Notes: a model not told the origin generated them from the letters alone. Positions 52,657 to 61,810 are shown, numbered from the stretch's first letter. The stretch is 64,000 nucleotides of DNA from Pseudonocardia sp. DSM 110487 (GCF_019468565.1 NZ_CP080521.1:2914001-2978000); one strand, 5' to 3'. A program made the numbers and translations.

Positions 52657-54215
52657 CGGACCCGGGTGACGCCTTCGACTACGTCGTCGTCGGAGGCGGG
52701 TCGGCGGGCTGCGCGCTCGCCGCCCGGCTGTCCGAGGACCCCGCGGTCTCGGTGTGCCTGCTGGAGGCCGGCCCGTCCGACGTCGACGATCCGGCGATCC
52801 TCAAGCTCACCGACTGGATGGCCCTGCTCGACTCCGGCTACGACTGGGACTACCTGGTCGAGCCGCAGGAGCGCGGCAACAGCTTCCTGCGCCACGCCCG
52901 CGCGAAGGTGCTCGGCGGCTGCTCGTCGCACAACTCGTGCATCGCGTTCTGGCCGCCGCGCGAGGACCTCGACGAGTGGGCCGCCATCGGCTGCGACGGC
53001 TGGAGCGCCGACGAGTGCTGGCCGCTCGTCACGCGGCTGGAGAACAACGACGGGCCGTGGGACGGACACGGCCGGTCCGGCCCCGTCTCGATCATGCAGG
53101 TGCAGCCGGACGACCCGTGCGGCGTCGCCGTGCTCGAGGCGGCCGCCGTCGTGGGGCTGCCGACCGTCCGGTTCAACGAGGGCGCGACGGTCTGCGAGGG
53201 CGCCGGGTTCTTCCAGATCAACCGCGAGCCCGACGGCACCCGCGCGTCGTCCTCCCGGGCCTACCTGCACCCGATCATGGGCAAGCGGCCGAACCTGGAG
53301 GTCCGCACGGGGGCGTGGGCCTCGCGGGTGCTGTTCGCGGGCCGGCGCGCCACCGGCGTCGAGTACCAGCAGGACATCGGGCCGGGCCGGCGCACCGTCA
53401 CCGCCCGCCGGGAGGTCGTGCTCAGCGCGGGCGCGATCGACACCCCGAAGCTGCTGATGCTGTCGGGCATCGGGCCGTCCGAGCACCTGCGGGAGTTCGG
53501 GATCGACGTGCTGGTGGACGCGCCCGGCGTCGGGGCGAACCTGGACGACCACGTCGAGGGCCTGGTGATGTGGGAGGCGGCGCAGCCCATGGTCACCCGC
53601 TCCACGCAGTGGTGGGAGATCGGCCTGTTCACCCGCACCCGGGACGGCCTGGACCGGCCGGACCTGATGATGCACTACGGGTCGGTGCCGTTCGACCTGA
53701 ACACCGTCCGCTGGGGCTACCCGACCACCGACAACGGCTTCTGCCTCACGCCGAACGTCACCCGCGGGCGCTCCCGGGGCACCGTGCGGCTGCGCACCCG
53801 CGACTTCCGCGACCGGCCGCGGGTCGACCCGCGCTACTTCACCGACCCGGACGGCCACGACATGCGGGTCATGCAGACCGGTGTGCGGCTGGCCCGCCGC
53901 ATCGCCGAGCAGGAGGCGCTCAAGGAGTGGGTGGCCCGCGAGCTCACCCCCGGCCCGGACGCCGTCACCGACGACGAGCTGGCCGACTACATCGCGAAGA
54001 CCCACAACACCGTCTACCACCCGGCAGGCACCGCGAAGATGGGCCCGGCGAGCGACCCGGCCGCCGTCGTGGACCCGCAGCTGCGGGTGCGCGGCGTCGA
54101 CGGGCTGCGGGTGGCCGACGCGTCGATCATGCCGTTCCTGCCGGCGATCAACCCGAACATCACCTGCTACATGATCGGGGAGAAGGCGAGCGACCTGCTC
54201 ACCACCGAGAGGTGA
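52653..54215 (+). CDS. codA: Choline oxidase (GMC oxidoreductase)
   Basis: 520 residues from ATG 52653. The GMC fold starts with VVVGGGSAGCALAARLSED. It has residues known from Arthrobacter choline oxidase: the flavin-linking His in GGCSSHNSCIAFW (His93 here), the Glu in QWWEIGLFTRT that holds the choline ammonium group, the catalytic His in NTVYHPAGTAKMG (about residue 456) and the His/Asn end NPNIT. Large stretches such as LDRPDLMMHYGSVPFD are characteristic. It oxidises choline to betaine aldehyde and on to glycine betaine with O2, making H2O2. It is coupled to the permease gene. Confidence 0.92.
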   Translation: MTDPGDAFDYVVVGGGSAGCALAARLSEDPAVSVCLLEAGPSDVDDPAILKLTDWMALLDSGYDWDYLVEPQERGNSFLRHARAKVLGGCSSHNSCIAFWPPREDLDEWAAIGCDGWSADECWPLVTRLENNDGPWDGHGRSGPVSIMQVQPDDPCGVAVLEAAAVVGLPTVRFNEGATVCEGAGFFQINREPDGTRASSSRAYLHPIMGKRPNLEVRTGAWASRVLFAGRRATGVEYQQDIGPGRRTVTARREVVLSAGAIDTPKLLMLSGIGPSEHLREFGIDVLVDAPGVGANLDDHVEGLVMWEAAQPMVTRSTQWWEIGLFTRTRDGLDRPDLMMHYGSVPFDLNTVRWGYPTTDNGFCLTPNVTRGRSRGTVRLRTRDFRDRPRVDPRYFTDPDGHDMRVMQTGVRLARRIAEQEALKEWVARELTPGPDAVTDDELADYIAKTHNTVYHPAGTAKMGPASDPAAVVDPQLRVRGVDGLRVADASIMPFLPAINPNITCYMIGEKASDLLTTER

Positions 54216-54235
54216 CAACGGGGAGGATTGCCGGC

Positions 54236-56074
54236 GTGGGCGACATCGTCGGCTTCCTCCGCGCACATCCGCCGTTCGCGGCGCTGGACGCCGCCGAGCT
54301 CGCGGCGCTGGCGGCCGTCGCGGAGCCGGAGGAGCACCCCGCGGGCGCGACGATCCTCGCCAAGGGCGGCCCGCCGGTCACGCACGTGCGCGTGGTGCGC
54401 ACCGGCGCCGTGGAGATCGTGCTCGACGGGCGGATACTCGACCTGCTCGGACCCGGCGAGCTGTTCGGTCACGCGTCGATGCTGTCCGGGCTACCGCTCG
54501 GGTTCGCCGCCGTGGCCGTGGGTGCCACGACGTGCCTGCGCATTCCCGCCGACGCGATGCGCCCGGTGCTCGGCCGGCCCGCCGGACTGCGCTATGTGAC
54601 CCGGTCGCTGATGTCCTCGGCGCTCCTCGACCCGGCGGGCACCGAGGATCGCGCCGCCGACTCCGCTCAGCGCCCGGTCCGTGAGCTGCTGCGGACACCG
54701 CTCGTCCGGGCGTCCCCCGCGCTGCCGATCCGGGAGGCCGCACAGCGGATGACGGCGTGCCGCGCGTCGGCTCTCGTCGTCCCGCTCGACGGCGGACGGC
54801 TGGGCATCCTCACCGACCACGACCTGCGTCGCGTGATCGCCGATGGCGTGGACACCGCCGCGCCCGTCAGCGCGGCGATGTCGGCGCCCGCATGGACGGT
54901 CGCCGCCGACCGCCTCGGCGGCGAGGTGCTGCTCGACATGCTCGACCGCGGCGTGCGGCACGCCCCGGTGCTCGACGCGACGGGGGAGGTGCTCGGCGTG
55001 CTCGCCGACGTCGACGTCGTCGCCGCCACCACGCGCAGCAGCTTCGGGCTGCGCGCGGCGATCGCCCGTGCCGGCTCGGTGCCGGAGCTGGTGACGGCGG
55101 CCGCAGGGCTCACCCCCACGGTGATCGCGCTGCACGACGCGCGGGTGGCGGCCACCGACATCGCGGGCATCACCTCCGTGGTGGTCGACGCGCTCACCCG
55201 GCGGCTCATCGAGCTGGTCGCCCCCGGCCCACCGCCGCGCCCGCTCACCTGGCTGGCGCTGGGCAGCCTCGCGCGGCGCGAGGCCGTCCCGTCCTCCGAC
55301 GTGGACAGCGCGCTCGTCTGGGCGGGGGATGGACAGGGTCGTGCGGACAACGCCGCCGAGTACGCCCACGCGCTGGCCGAACAGGTACTGGCCGGGCTCG
55401 CGGCGTGCGGGTTCCGGGCCGACGCCAACGGGGCGGTGGCGACTAACAAGCTCTTCGCCCGCTCCTACGACGGCTGGGTGGCCGCCGCCCGCAGCTGGCT
55501 CGCCGACCCCACCCAGGAACGCGCCCCGATCCTCGTCTCGCTCGCGGTGGACGCCCGCCCGGTGTGGGGCGTGCGCGCGGGCCCGTCGGTGGCCGACGTC
55601 TTCCGCGACGCCCGTCGCCACCCCGACCTGCTACGGCTGCTCGGGCGCTACGCGCTCGCCCACCGGCCACCCACCGGCTTCCTGCGCGACTTCGTGGTGG
55701 AGCACTCCGGGCGGCGCCGCGGAAAGCTCGACCTCAAGCGCGGCGGCCTCGTCCCGATCGTCGACCTGGCCCGCTGGGCGGGGATGGCGGCCGGCGTCAC
55801 CAGCGCGTCCACCCCGGCCCGGCTGCGCGCCGCCGCGGCTGCGGGCACCCTGGACGCCGGGCCGGCCGCCACCCTGGAGGAGGCATTCCACCTCGTGCTG
55901 CAGCTGCGCATGGCCCACCAGGTGGAGCAGCTGCGCGCCGGTGCGGAACCCGACGACCTGGTGCGGCCGGCCGACCTCAGCCCGGTCACCCGGGTGTCGC
56001 TGCGCGAGGCGTTCCGGACGGTCGCGACGGTGCAACGGCGGATCGACCGGGAGCTGCAGCTCGGAGTGCGGTGA
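54236..56074 (+). CDS. cNMP-binding / double CBS / DUF294 nucleotidyltransferase protein
   Basis: 612 residues from GTG 54236. Domain order: cyclic-nucleotide-binding domain (~1-125; ILDLLGPGELFGHASML), two CBS domains (~150-265; LGILTDHDLRRVIADG, EVLGVLADVDVV), a GlnD-like nucleotidyltransferase core (~330-430; LGSLARREAVPSSDVDSALV with the G-S...D-x-D pattern) and the DUF294 C-terminal helical domain. Such proteins are thought to be regulators, often near transporters or acetate metabolism. It lies 20 bases after codA and may adjust osmolyte uptake to energy state (inference). Confidence 0.88.
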   Translation: MGDIVGFLRAHPPFAALDAAELAALAAVAEPEEHPAGATILAKGGPPVTHVRVVRTGAVEIVLDGRILDLLGPGELFGHASMLSGLPLGFAAVAVGATTCLRIPADAMRPVLGRPAGLRYVTRSLMSSALLDPAGTEDRAADSAQRPVRELLRTPLVRASPALPIREAAQRMTACRASALVVPLDGGRLGILTDHDLRRVIADGVDTAAPVSAAMSAPAWTVAADRLGGEVLLDMLDRGVRHAPVLDATGEVLGVLADVDVVAATTRSSFGLRAAIARAGSVPELVTAAAGLTPTVIALHDARVAATDIAGITSVVVDALTRRLIELVAPGPPPRPLTWLALGSLARREAVPSSDVDSALVWAGDGQGRADNAAEYAHALAEQVLAGLAACGFRADANGAVATNKLFARSYDGWVAAARSWLADPTQERAPILVSLAVDARPVWGVRAGPSVADVFRDARRHPDLLRLLGRYALAHRPPTGFLRDFVVEHSGRRRGKLDLKRGGLVPIVDLARWAGMAAGVTSASTPARLRAAAAAGTLDAGPAATLEEAFHLVLQLRMAHQVEQLRAGAEPDDLVRPADLSPVTRVSLREAFRTVATVQRRIDRELQLGVR

Positions 56075-56128
56075 AGGCAGCTCGCGCCGCACCCTGACCG
56101 GTTGATGCCGTGCGGGAGACTCTCGGCC

Positions 56129-56557
56129 GTGAGTACCGAGAGCGGGGCGCCGCCCACGAGCCCGTCGGTTGTGCTGCTCACGGTGGCGCACCGGATCGAG
56201 TCCGAGCTGGGTGCCGCGCTCGCCCCGCTCGGCCTCACGGTGAGCCGGCTGGGGTTGCTCGGGCACATCTCGGGGGTGCCGGGCGTGTCCTTCAGCGATC
56301 TGGCGCGGATGTCGGGGATCAGCGTCCAGAGCGTGCACACGGCGGTGAAGGCGCTGGTCGCGGCCGGGCTCGTGCGCGACAGGACGGCGCGGGCCGGGGC
56401 CGCGTCGACCATCGAGCTCACGCCGGAGGGTGCCCGCCTGCTGCGGGAGGCGATGGCCGCCGTGGACGCCGTCGACACCCAGCTCTTCGGCCCCGACGCC
56501 GATCCGGCTCTCCGGCAGGTCGGCGACGCCGTGCGTGCCGCCTTCTCCCGGCTCTAG
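56129..56557 (+). CDS. MarR family transcriptional regulator
   Basis: 142 residues from GTG 56129. The winged helix-turn-helix has VSFSDLARMSGISVQSVHTA with KALVAAGLVRDRTA and the wing ASTIELTPEGARLLREAM. It is followed by a membrane protein gene whose promoter region contains CTTCA/TGAAG palindromes, a likely target. The ligand is unknown. Confidence 0.88.
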   Translation: MSTESGAPPTSPSVVLLTVAHRIESELGAALAPLGLTVSRLGLLGHISGVPGVSFSDLARMSGISVQSVHTAVKALVAAGLVRDRTARAGAASTIELTPEGARLLREAMAAVDAVDTQLFGPDADPALRQVGDAVRAAFSRL

Positions 56558-56575
56558 CACTACATCCTGCGGTCG

Positions 56576-56609
56576 CCTTCAGGGCTACTGAAGGTCCTGC
56601 TAGCCTTCA
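56576..56609. promoter_or_regulatory. Overlapping CCTTCA/TGAAGG palindromes
   Basis: CCTTCAG (56576-56582) pairs with CTGAAGG (56588-56594), and TGAAGG (56589-56594) pairs with CCTTCA (56604-56609). The sites are 26-59 bp before the start of the membrane protein gene at 56635 and directly after the MarR gene. They fit a MarR dimer binding site. Confidence 0.5.
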
Positions 56610-56634
56610 TGCAACCTGAAGCTTTGGAGGTTCC

Positions 56635-57105
56635 GTGGAAGGTCTGCTGCTGTCGGTGCACGTGCTCGCGGGCATCGTCTTCGTCGGGGGCTCGGCCGTG
56701 GCGGCCAGCCTGTTCCCGCGGTACGCGCCAATCGCGGCGGCGGCAGTGCCGGCCGGCGCTCCCGCATCCGGCGAGCCGGCGGGGGAGCGCAATGAAGCTG
56801 TGGCGGTGCTGCTGCACCGCATCACGCGGGTGTACGGCCTGCTCGGCATCGTCGTACCGGTCGTCGGGATCGTGCTGGGCGTCGTCCAGGGCCGCATGGC
56901 CGAGATCTGGATCAACATCGCGATGCTCCTCACGGCGGCAGCGGGCCTGCTGCTGGCGCTCGTGATCTACCCGAGGCAAAAGGCCGCGCTCGCCGAGCCG
57001 GACGGCGGTGCCCGGCTGCGCTCGCTCGCCATGTACGCCGGGATCTACAACCTGCTGTGGGCGGTCGTCGTGGTGCTGATGATCGTGCGTCCGGGCGCGG
57101 AATAG
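56635..57105 (+). CDS. Four-helix membrane protein
   Basis: 156 residues from GTG 56635, with TTGGAGG at good spacing. Membrane segments: LLLSVHVLAGIVFVGGSAVA, YGLLGIVVPVVGIVLGVVQG, WINIAMLLTAAAGLLLALVI and MYAGIYNLLWAVVVVLMIV. The His in the first helix and the overall layout resemble DUF2269/YeaQ-like or CopD-related membrane proteins, but no family is certain. It is probably controlled by the upstream MarR regulator. Confidence 0.75.
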   Translation: MEGLLLSVHVLAGIVFVGGSAVAASLFPRYAPIAAAAVPAGAPASGEPAGERNEAVAVLLHRITRVYGLLGIVVPVVGIVLGVVQGRMAEIWINIAMLLTAAAGLLLALVIYPRQKAALAEPDGGARLRSLAMYAGIYNLLWAVVVVLMIVRPGAE

Positions 57106-57132
57106 TGCGCTGTAACATCAACTTCGGGCGGT

Positions 57133-57150
57133 GCGATACGCCGGTATCGC
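57133..57150. promoter_or_regulatory. Palindrome upstream of the small secreted protein
   Basis: GCGATAC (57133-57139) and GTATCGC (57144-57150) are exact complements with a 4-bp spacer, 41 bp before the ATG at 57192. It may be a terminator of the preceding membrane protein gene or an operator for the secreted protein gene. Confidence 0.35.
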
Positions 57151-57191
57151 GCCATCCACGGGGGTGGCGTGTGGAATATCGGGGGAAATCC

Positions 57192-57521
57192 ATGCGCAAG
57201 ATCGCCACGTTTCTCGCCGTAGTGGCGGGGATGCTTCTCATGACGGGCCTCGCCGAGGCTGCACCGCGCACCTATGAGATCAGTCGGACGTGGTCGCTCC
57301 AGAACGTGAACGGAAGCCCGACCATCGTCCCGCGCATCCAGGACGACTATGTCGAGGTCCGGTGCAAGCGTGCGGACCAGGTGGACGACTACTCGGTGAG
57401 CAACCAGGACTTCGTGGCCTGGGAAGGCGTCACCACCAACGGTCGCGCCGTTCAGGTTCAGCCTGATTTCCAGGAGTTCGGCCAGCGTCTCACGCTCACG
57501 GTGACCTGCCGGCGGGTCTGA
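57192..57521 (+). CDS. Small secreted protein
   Basis: 109 residues from ATG 57192, with GGGGGAA as ribosome-binding site. The signal peptide (MRKIATFLAVVAGMLLMTGL ending AEAA) is followed by an 85-residue beta-rich domain with two cysteines (EVRCKRADQ and TVTCRRV at the C-terminus) that could form a disulfide. No family is recognised. It ends 14 bases before a strong terminator hairpin. Confidence 0.7.
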   Translation: MRKIATFLAVVAGMLLMTGLAEAAPRTYEISRTWSLQNVNGSPTIVPRIQDDYVEVRCKRADQVDDYSVSNQDFVAWEGVTTNGRAVQVQPDFQEFGQRLTLTVTCRRV

Positions 57522-57534
57522 GCTCGGCACAACA

Positions 57535-57579
57535 GTGCGGATGGTGCATTCACTCCTTTAATGAATGCACCATCCGCAC
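57535..57579. terminator. Strong bidirectional terminator hairpin
   Basis: Perfect 18-bp arms (57535-57552 and 57562-57579, starting GTGCGGATGG) with a 9-nt loop lie between the convergent secreted-protein gene (stop 57521) and the SARP regulator gene (stop 57616). Confidence 0.75.
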
Positions 57580-57615
57580 GCTGCACTAATGGCATGCGGC
57601 ATGACAGGGCTGCGG

Positions 57616-60600
57616 CTATGGTCGTGGCGCTGTAGATGCGGTTCGGTCGGGCACGGACGCGAGCTCGTCAGGATCGGTGACCGCGCCCCGGACGAACTCC
57701 TCCGCGAACTCACCCTCACCGAGGGCGGCGGTGGCCACTGCCGTGATCCGGTCGACGTCACCGCGCTCGGCGGGCGGCAGCGGCGCGCCGACGCTCTCCC
57801 GCGCCGCCGCGGCAGCCCCGAGCAGCCGTGCGGCGTGCCCGTGCACCCCGGTGAGCGCGATGGCGCCCGCGAGCCCTTCCAGCGCGAGCGCAAGTGCGCG
57901 CGGGTCGCCGCTGCGCCGGGCGACGGCGTACCCGGTGAGCTGGCGTCGCACTGCGCCATCGGCGTCGCCGCGCAGCTCCGCGACGAACCCCAGCTCCGCG
58001 TGGATCAGCGTGGTGGCGATGTCGGCGCCCGCTGCGACGTGCCAGTCGAGCACCTCGTGCAGGTGCCGCTCGGCCGCGTCCAGCTCCCCGGTGCGGCGCT
58101 CGCCGAGCGCGAGGCCGGTGAGGGCGTAGATGCGGCCGGGCGCGAAGCCGTGGGCGACCGCCATGTCGACGGCGCGCCGGTGCAGATCCTCCGCCTCGGC
58201 GAACCGGCGTTCCAGCAGGGCCACCCGGCCCAGCCAGGACAGCTGGTAGGAGACCTCGGCCCACAGGCCGAGCTCCTCGGCCATCCGCAGGCCTGCGCGG
58301 TGCTGCTCGGCGGCGTCGGCGTACCGGCCCGTGAGCTCGGCGATGGCGCCGAGCGCGAACGTGGTCTGCACCTGGCCCCAGCGGTCGCCCACCTCGCGGA
58401 ACAGCGTGGCCGCCCGCTCGGCCTGCTCCCGGGCGCCCGCGTAGAAGGACTGGCTCACGCGGTCGGCAAGCGCGGCGGCGATGCCCCACCGGTCGCCCAC
58501 GGCCTCGAAGGTGGCGAGGGCGGCGCGCGTGAGCGCCGCGGCCCTGGCATCGGCCACGGTGCTGAGCGCGTAGCCGAGGAACCACTGGGTGCGGGCCTTC
58601 GCCACCGGGTCGGCGATGGCGGACACATCGAGCGCTGCGTCGTCGGGCCGCTCCCCGTCGAGCACGCGCAGCGCGGTGAGCCAGGCCGCGGCCTGCGCGC
58701 GGGCGCCCGCAGGCGCTGCACCAGGCACGGCGAGGGCGGCGCGCAGCGACCGGACCGCCTCCCCGGTGCGCCCGCGCAGGAACCAGTACCAGCACAGCGC
58801 CTGCACCAGCCGCAACGCCTGCTCCGCGCCGTCTGCCTGCTGCACGAGGTGGTCGACGGCCGCGCGCAGGTTGGCCGCGTCCGCGTCGAGCCGTTCCAGC
58901 CAGCGCTGCTGGTCGGCGCCGCGCAGCTCCGGCTCGGCCCGCTCGGCGAGCGCGAGGTAGTGGGCGCTGTGCCGCTGCCGCACGCGTTCGAGCTCGCCCG
59001 CATCGGCCATGCGTTCGAGCCCGTACGCCGCGACCGTCTCCAGCAGCCGGAACCGTGGAGGCCTGCTCACCACAAGGGAGCGGTCTACGAGGCGGGCGAG
59101 CAGGTCGAGCACGTCGCCGGGCCGCACCCCGTCGCCCGCGCAGATCGCCTCGGCCGCCTCGAGGTCACAGCCATCCGCGTGCACGGCGATGCGCCGCAGC
59201 ACCACTTGCTCGGCGGGGGTGAGCAGCTCCCAGCTCCAGTCGATCACCGCGCGCAGCGTGCGCTGCCGGTCGGGCGCGTCGCGCGGGCCGCCCGCGAGCA
59301 GCGCGAACCGGTCGTCGAGCCGGGCCAGCACCTCGTGCACGCCCAGCGCCCGCACCCGTCCGGCGGCGAGCTCCAGCGCGAGCGGCAGGCCGTCGAGCCG
59401 TCGGCAGATGGCCGCGACCGCGGGGGCAGTGCCGGCGTCGAGGACGAACCCGGGCGCCGCCGCCGCGGCCCGCTCCGCGAACAGCCGCACCGCGCTCGAC
59501 GCGCGCATCGAGGCATCGTCGGCGCCTGCGGGCAGGTCGAGCGGCGGGACCTCGTGCAGCACCTCGCCCGCCACCCCGAGCGGCTCGCGGCTCGTGGCGA
59601 GAACCCGCAGGCCGGGCACGGCCCGCAGCAGTTCTCGGGCGACCACGGCGACGGCCGCGACGACCTGCTCGCAGTTGTCGAGCACTAGGAGCAGCCGCGA
59701 GCCGGCGAGCGCCTCCGCGATGCTCTCGACGAGATCGCCCGAGTCGCGCACCCCGAGCGCGGTGCCAACGGCGGCGACGACCCAGTGCTCGGCAGGGCAG
59801 GCGTCCTCCGGGCACACCTGCCGGTCGAGCCCGGCGAGCTCGACGAGACAGGCGCCTGCGGAATCCGACTCGGCGTGCTCGCGCGCCACGGCCACCGCGA
59901 GGCTCGTCTTGCCGACCCCGCCGGGCCCGGTGAGCGTGACGAGCCGCGCGGTGCGCAGCTGCTCGCGCACCCGCGCGACGGTCTCGTCCCGGCCGACGAG
60001 CTCGGTGAGCGGGGCCGCGATCGCGTGCCGCCGCGGCGCGGGCGGGCCCTGCAGCTCCGGGTCCTGCGCGAGGATGGCGCGCTGCAGAGCGGTGATCTCC
60101 GGACCGGGTTCGAGGCCGAGCTCGGAAACGAGCGCCGACCGAAGCTCGGCGAACCCGGCGAGCGCCTCACCCTGCCGGCCCGAGCGGTAGAGCGCGCGCA
60201 TGTGCAGCCCGCGCAGCCGCTCACGCAGCGGGTGGCGCGCCACCAGATCGCCCAGCTCGGCGACGAGCGGGCCCAGCTCTGCGCCACCCAGCGCGAGCAG
60301 CGCCTCGGCGCGTTCCTCCTCGGCGACCAGCCGCTCCTCGTCGAGCCGCTGCGCGGCCGCGACGGCGAACGGCTCGTCGCGCACGTCGGCGAGGGCCGGG
60401 CCGCGCCACAACGCGAGCGCGTCGGAGAGCAGCGCGACCCGGTCGGACGCGTCGGAGGCATCCCTGGCCTGCGCGGTGAGCGCGCGGAACCGGTGGACGT
60501 CGAGCGCGCCGGGCTCGAGACGCAGCAGGTATCCCGGCGGCTGGCGGACCACCGCATCGTTCCCCACCGTGCGCCGCAGCTGCGAGACCTTGGTCTGCAA

Positions 60601-60786
60601 GGTGTTCAGCGGGTTGCCGGGCTCCTGCCCGCCCCACAGGTGCTCGACGAGCCGCTCGACGGCCACCGGACGCCCTTCGTGGACGAGGAGGTCGGCGAGC
60701 AACAGCCGGACCTTCCGCTCGGGCACCCGCACCGGGCTGCCGTCGTCGGCCCACACGGCCACCGGCCCGAGCACCCCGAATCGCAC
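57616..60786 (-). CDS. SARP/AfsR-like regulator with NB-ARC ATPase and TPR-like region
   Basis: 1056 residues from GTG 60786, where the SARP domain begins (VRFGVLGPVAVWADDGSPVR). Domain order: OmpR-type winged helix (~1-92), BTAD helical domain (~93-245), NB-ARC ATPase (~265-560) with P-loop TGPGGVGKTSLAVAVA (~287-300), LLLVLDNCEQV as Walker B and LPLALELAAGRV, then a long TPR-like C-terminal region (~620-1056). Such proteins activate secondary-metabolite or local operons after ligand or protein binding. It is divergent from two imine reductase genes, which are its likely targets. A large perfect palindrome lies between them. Confidence 0.92.
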   Translation of the reverse strand: MRFGVLGPVAVWADDGSPVRVPERKVRLLLADLLVHEGRPVAVERLVEHLWGGQEPGNPLNTLQTKVSQLRRTVGNDAVVRQPPGYLLRLEPGALDVHRFRALTAQARDASDASDRVALLSDALALWRGPALADVRDEPFAVAAAQRLDEERLVAEEERAEALLALGGAELGPLVAELGDLVARHPLRERLRGLHMRALYRSGRQGEALAGFAELRSALVSELGLEPGPEITALQRAILAQDPELQGPPAPRRHAIAAPLTELVGRDETVARVREQLRTARLVTLTGPGGVGKTSLAVAVAREHAESDSAGACLVELAGLDRQVCPEDACPAEHWVVAAVGTALGVRDSGDLVESIAEALAGSRLLLVLDNCEQVVAAVAVVARELLRAVPGLRVLATSREPLGVAGEVLHEVPPLDLPAGADDASMRASSAVRLFAERAAAAAPGFVLDAGTAPAVAAICRRLDGLPLALELAAGRVRALGVHEVLARLDDRFALLAGGPRDAPDRQRTLRAVIDWSWELLTPAEQVVLRRIAVHADGCDLEAAEAICAGDGVRPGDVLDLLARLVDRSLVVSRPPRFRLLETVAAYGLERMADAGELERVRQRHSAHYLALAERAEPELRGADQQRWLERLDADAANLRAAVDHLVQQADGAEQALRLVQALCWYWFLRGRTGEAVRSLRAALAVPGAAPAGARAQAAAWLTALRVLDGERPDDAALDVSAIADPVAKARTQWFLGYALSTVADARAAALTRAALATFEAVGDRWGIAAALADRVSQSFYAGAREQAERAATLFREVGDRWGQVQTTFALGAIAELTGRYADAAEQHRAGLRMAEELGLWAEVSYQLSWLGRVALLERRFAEAEDLHRRAVDMAVAHGFAPGRIYALTGLALGERRTGELDAAERHLHEVLDWHVAAGADIATTLIHAELGFVAELRGDADGAVRRQLTGYAVARRSGDPRALALALEGLAGAIALTGVHGHAARLLGAAAAARESVGAPLPPAERGDVDRITAVATAALGEGEFAEEFVRGAVTDPDELASVPDRTASTAPRP

Positions 60787-60817
60787 AGCGGCCACGGTAT
60801 CCGCCCGCTCCGACCAT

Positions 60818-60874
60818 TTCCGACGAGCGGCGCGTTCGTCGGATAGGTACCGACGAACGCGCCGCTCGTCGGAA
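60818..60874. promoter_or_regulatory. 25-bp perfect inverted repeat between SARP and imine reductase genes
   Basis: The arms 60818-60842 and 60850-60874 are exact complements with a 7-bp loop (ATAGGTA). Each arm is itself nearly palindromic (CCGACGA near one end, TCGTCGG near the other). The site lies 32 bp from the SARP start and 52 bp from the first imine reductase start. It is either a double operator or a strong RNA hairpin in a leader. Confidence 0.7.
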
Positions 60875-60925
60875 TCGTGCGCGGAGCGTGCGGGAGCCGT
60901 GCGCGGCGCCTCCGATGCTCGAGGC

Positions 60926-61810
60926 ATGGCAGAAGACAAGGCCGTGACGGTGCTCGGTCTCGGCGCGATGGGATCGGCACTCGCGGGGGCGTTCCTCGCG
61001 ACGGGCCGGCCGGTGACGGTGTGGAACCGCACCCCCGGCAAGGCGGGGGACCTGGTGGCCGGCGGGGCCACCGAGGCCGCGACGGTGGGGGAGGCCGTGG
61101 GGGCGAGCGGCCTGGTGGTGGCCTGCCTGTGGGATCACCGGTCCGTCCACCAGACGCTCGACCCCGTGACGGGCGCGCTCGCCGGGCGCGTGGTCGTGAA
61201 CCTGACGAACGGCACCCCTGGCCAAGGCCGCGAGCTGGGCGAGTGGGCGGGGGAGCACGGGTTCGCGCTGCTCGACGGCGGCATCATGGCCGTCCCCCCG
61301 ATGATCGGAGGGCCGGGGGCGTTCGTGCTCTACAGCGGCCCGGAGGAGGCGTTCGAGGACCACCGGGAGACCCTCGACGCCCTCGGTGAGAGCCGGTACG
61401 TCGGCACCGACCACGGGTTGGCTGCGCTCTACGACATCGCCCTGCTCAGCGCCATGTACGGCGCGAGTATGGGGGAGCTGCACGCGTTCGCGATGGTCCG
61501 CTCTGCGGGCGTCGAGGCGGTCGAGTTCGCGCCGCTGCTGCGCCGCTGGATGGCTGCCGTCGGCGGGTTCCAGGAGCGCACCGCCGAGCTCGTCGACGCC
61601 AGGGACTACGCCCGCGACGTCGTCTCGAACGTCGGCATGCAGGCCGCCGCCTACCACAACCTGATCGACGCGGCCCACGAGCAGGGCGTGAGTCCCGAGC
61701 TGCTCGCGCCGCTCTACCCGCTGATGTTGCGCCGTACGGCCGAGGGCCACGGCCACGAGGACAACGTCGGCCTCATCGAACTCCTCTTCACGAGACGGAG
61801 CACCACTTGA
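60926..61810 (+). CDS. Imine reductase-like NAD(P)-dependent oxidoreductase (Asp type)
   Basis: 294 residues from ATG 60926. The Rossmann motif GLGAMGSALAGAFLATGRP and VWNRT are followed by the imine-reductase features NLTNGTPGQGRELGEWA, DGGIMAVPPMIGGPGAF and LYSGPEEAFEDH. The proton-donor position corresponds to Asp170 in GLAALYDIALLSAMYG. Imine reductases reduce cyclic imines with NADPH and act as domain-swapped dimers. The natural substrate is unknown. The stop overlaps the next gene (TTGA). Confidence 0.85.
   Translation: MAEDKAVTVLGLGAMGSALAGAFLATGRPVTVWNRTPGKAGDLVAGGATEAATVGEAVGASGLVVACLWDHRSVHQTLDPVTGALAGRVVVNLTNGTPGQGRELGEWAGEHGFALLDGGIMAVPPMIGGPGAFVLYSGPEEAFEDHRETLDALGESRYVGTDHGLAALYDIALLSAMYGASMGELHAFAMVRSAGVEAVEFAPLLRRWMAAVGGFQERTAELVDARDYARDVVSNVGMQAAAYHNLIDAAHEQGVSPELLAPLYPLMLRRTAEGHGHEDNVGLIELLFTRRSTT

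Noticed and set aside
60787..61071. Longer start of the SARP regulator
   Set aside because: SARP proteins begin at the RFGVLGP strand; the extension would run through the palindrome and into the divergent imine reductase gene.
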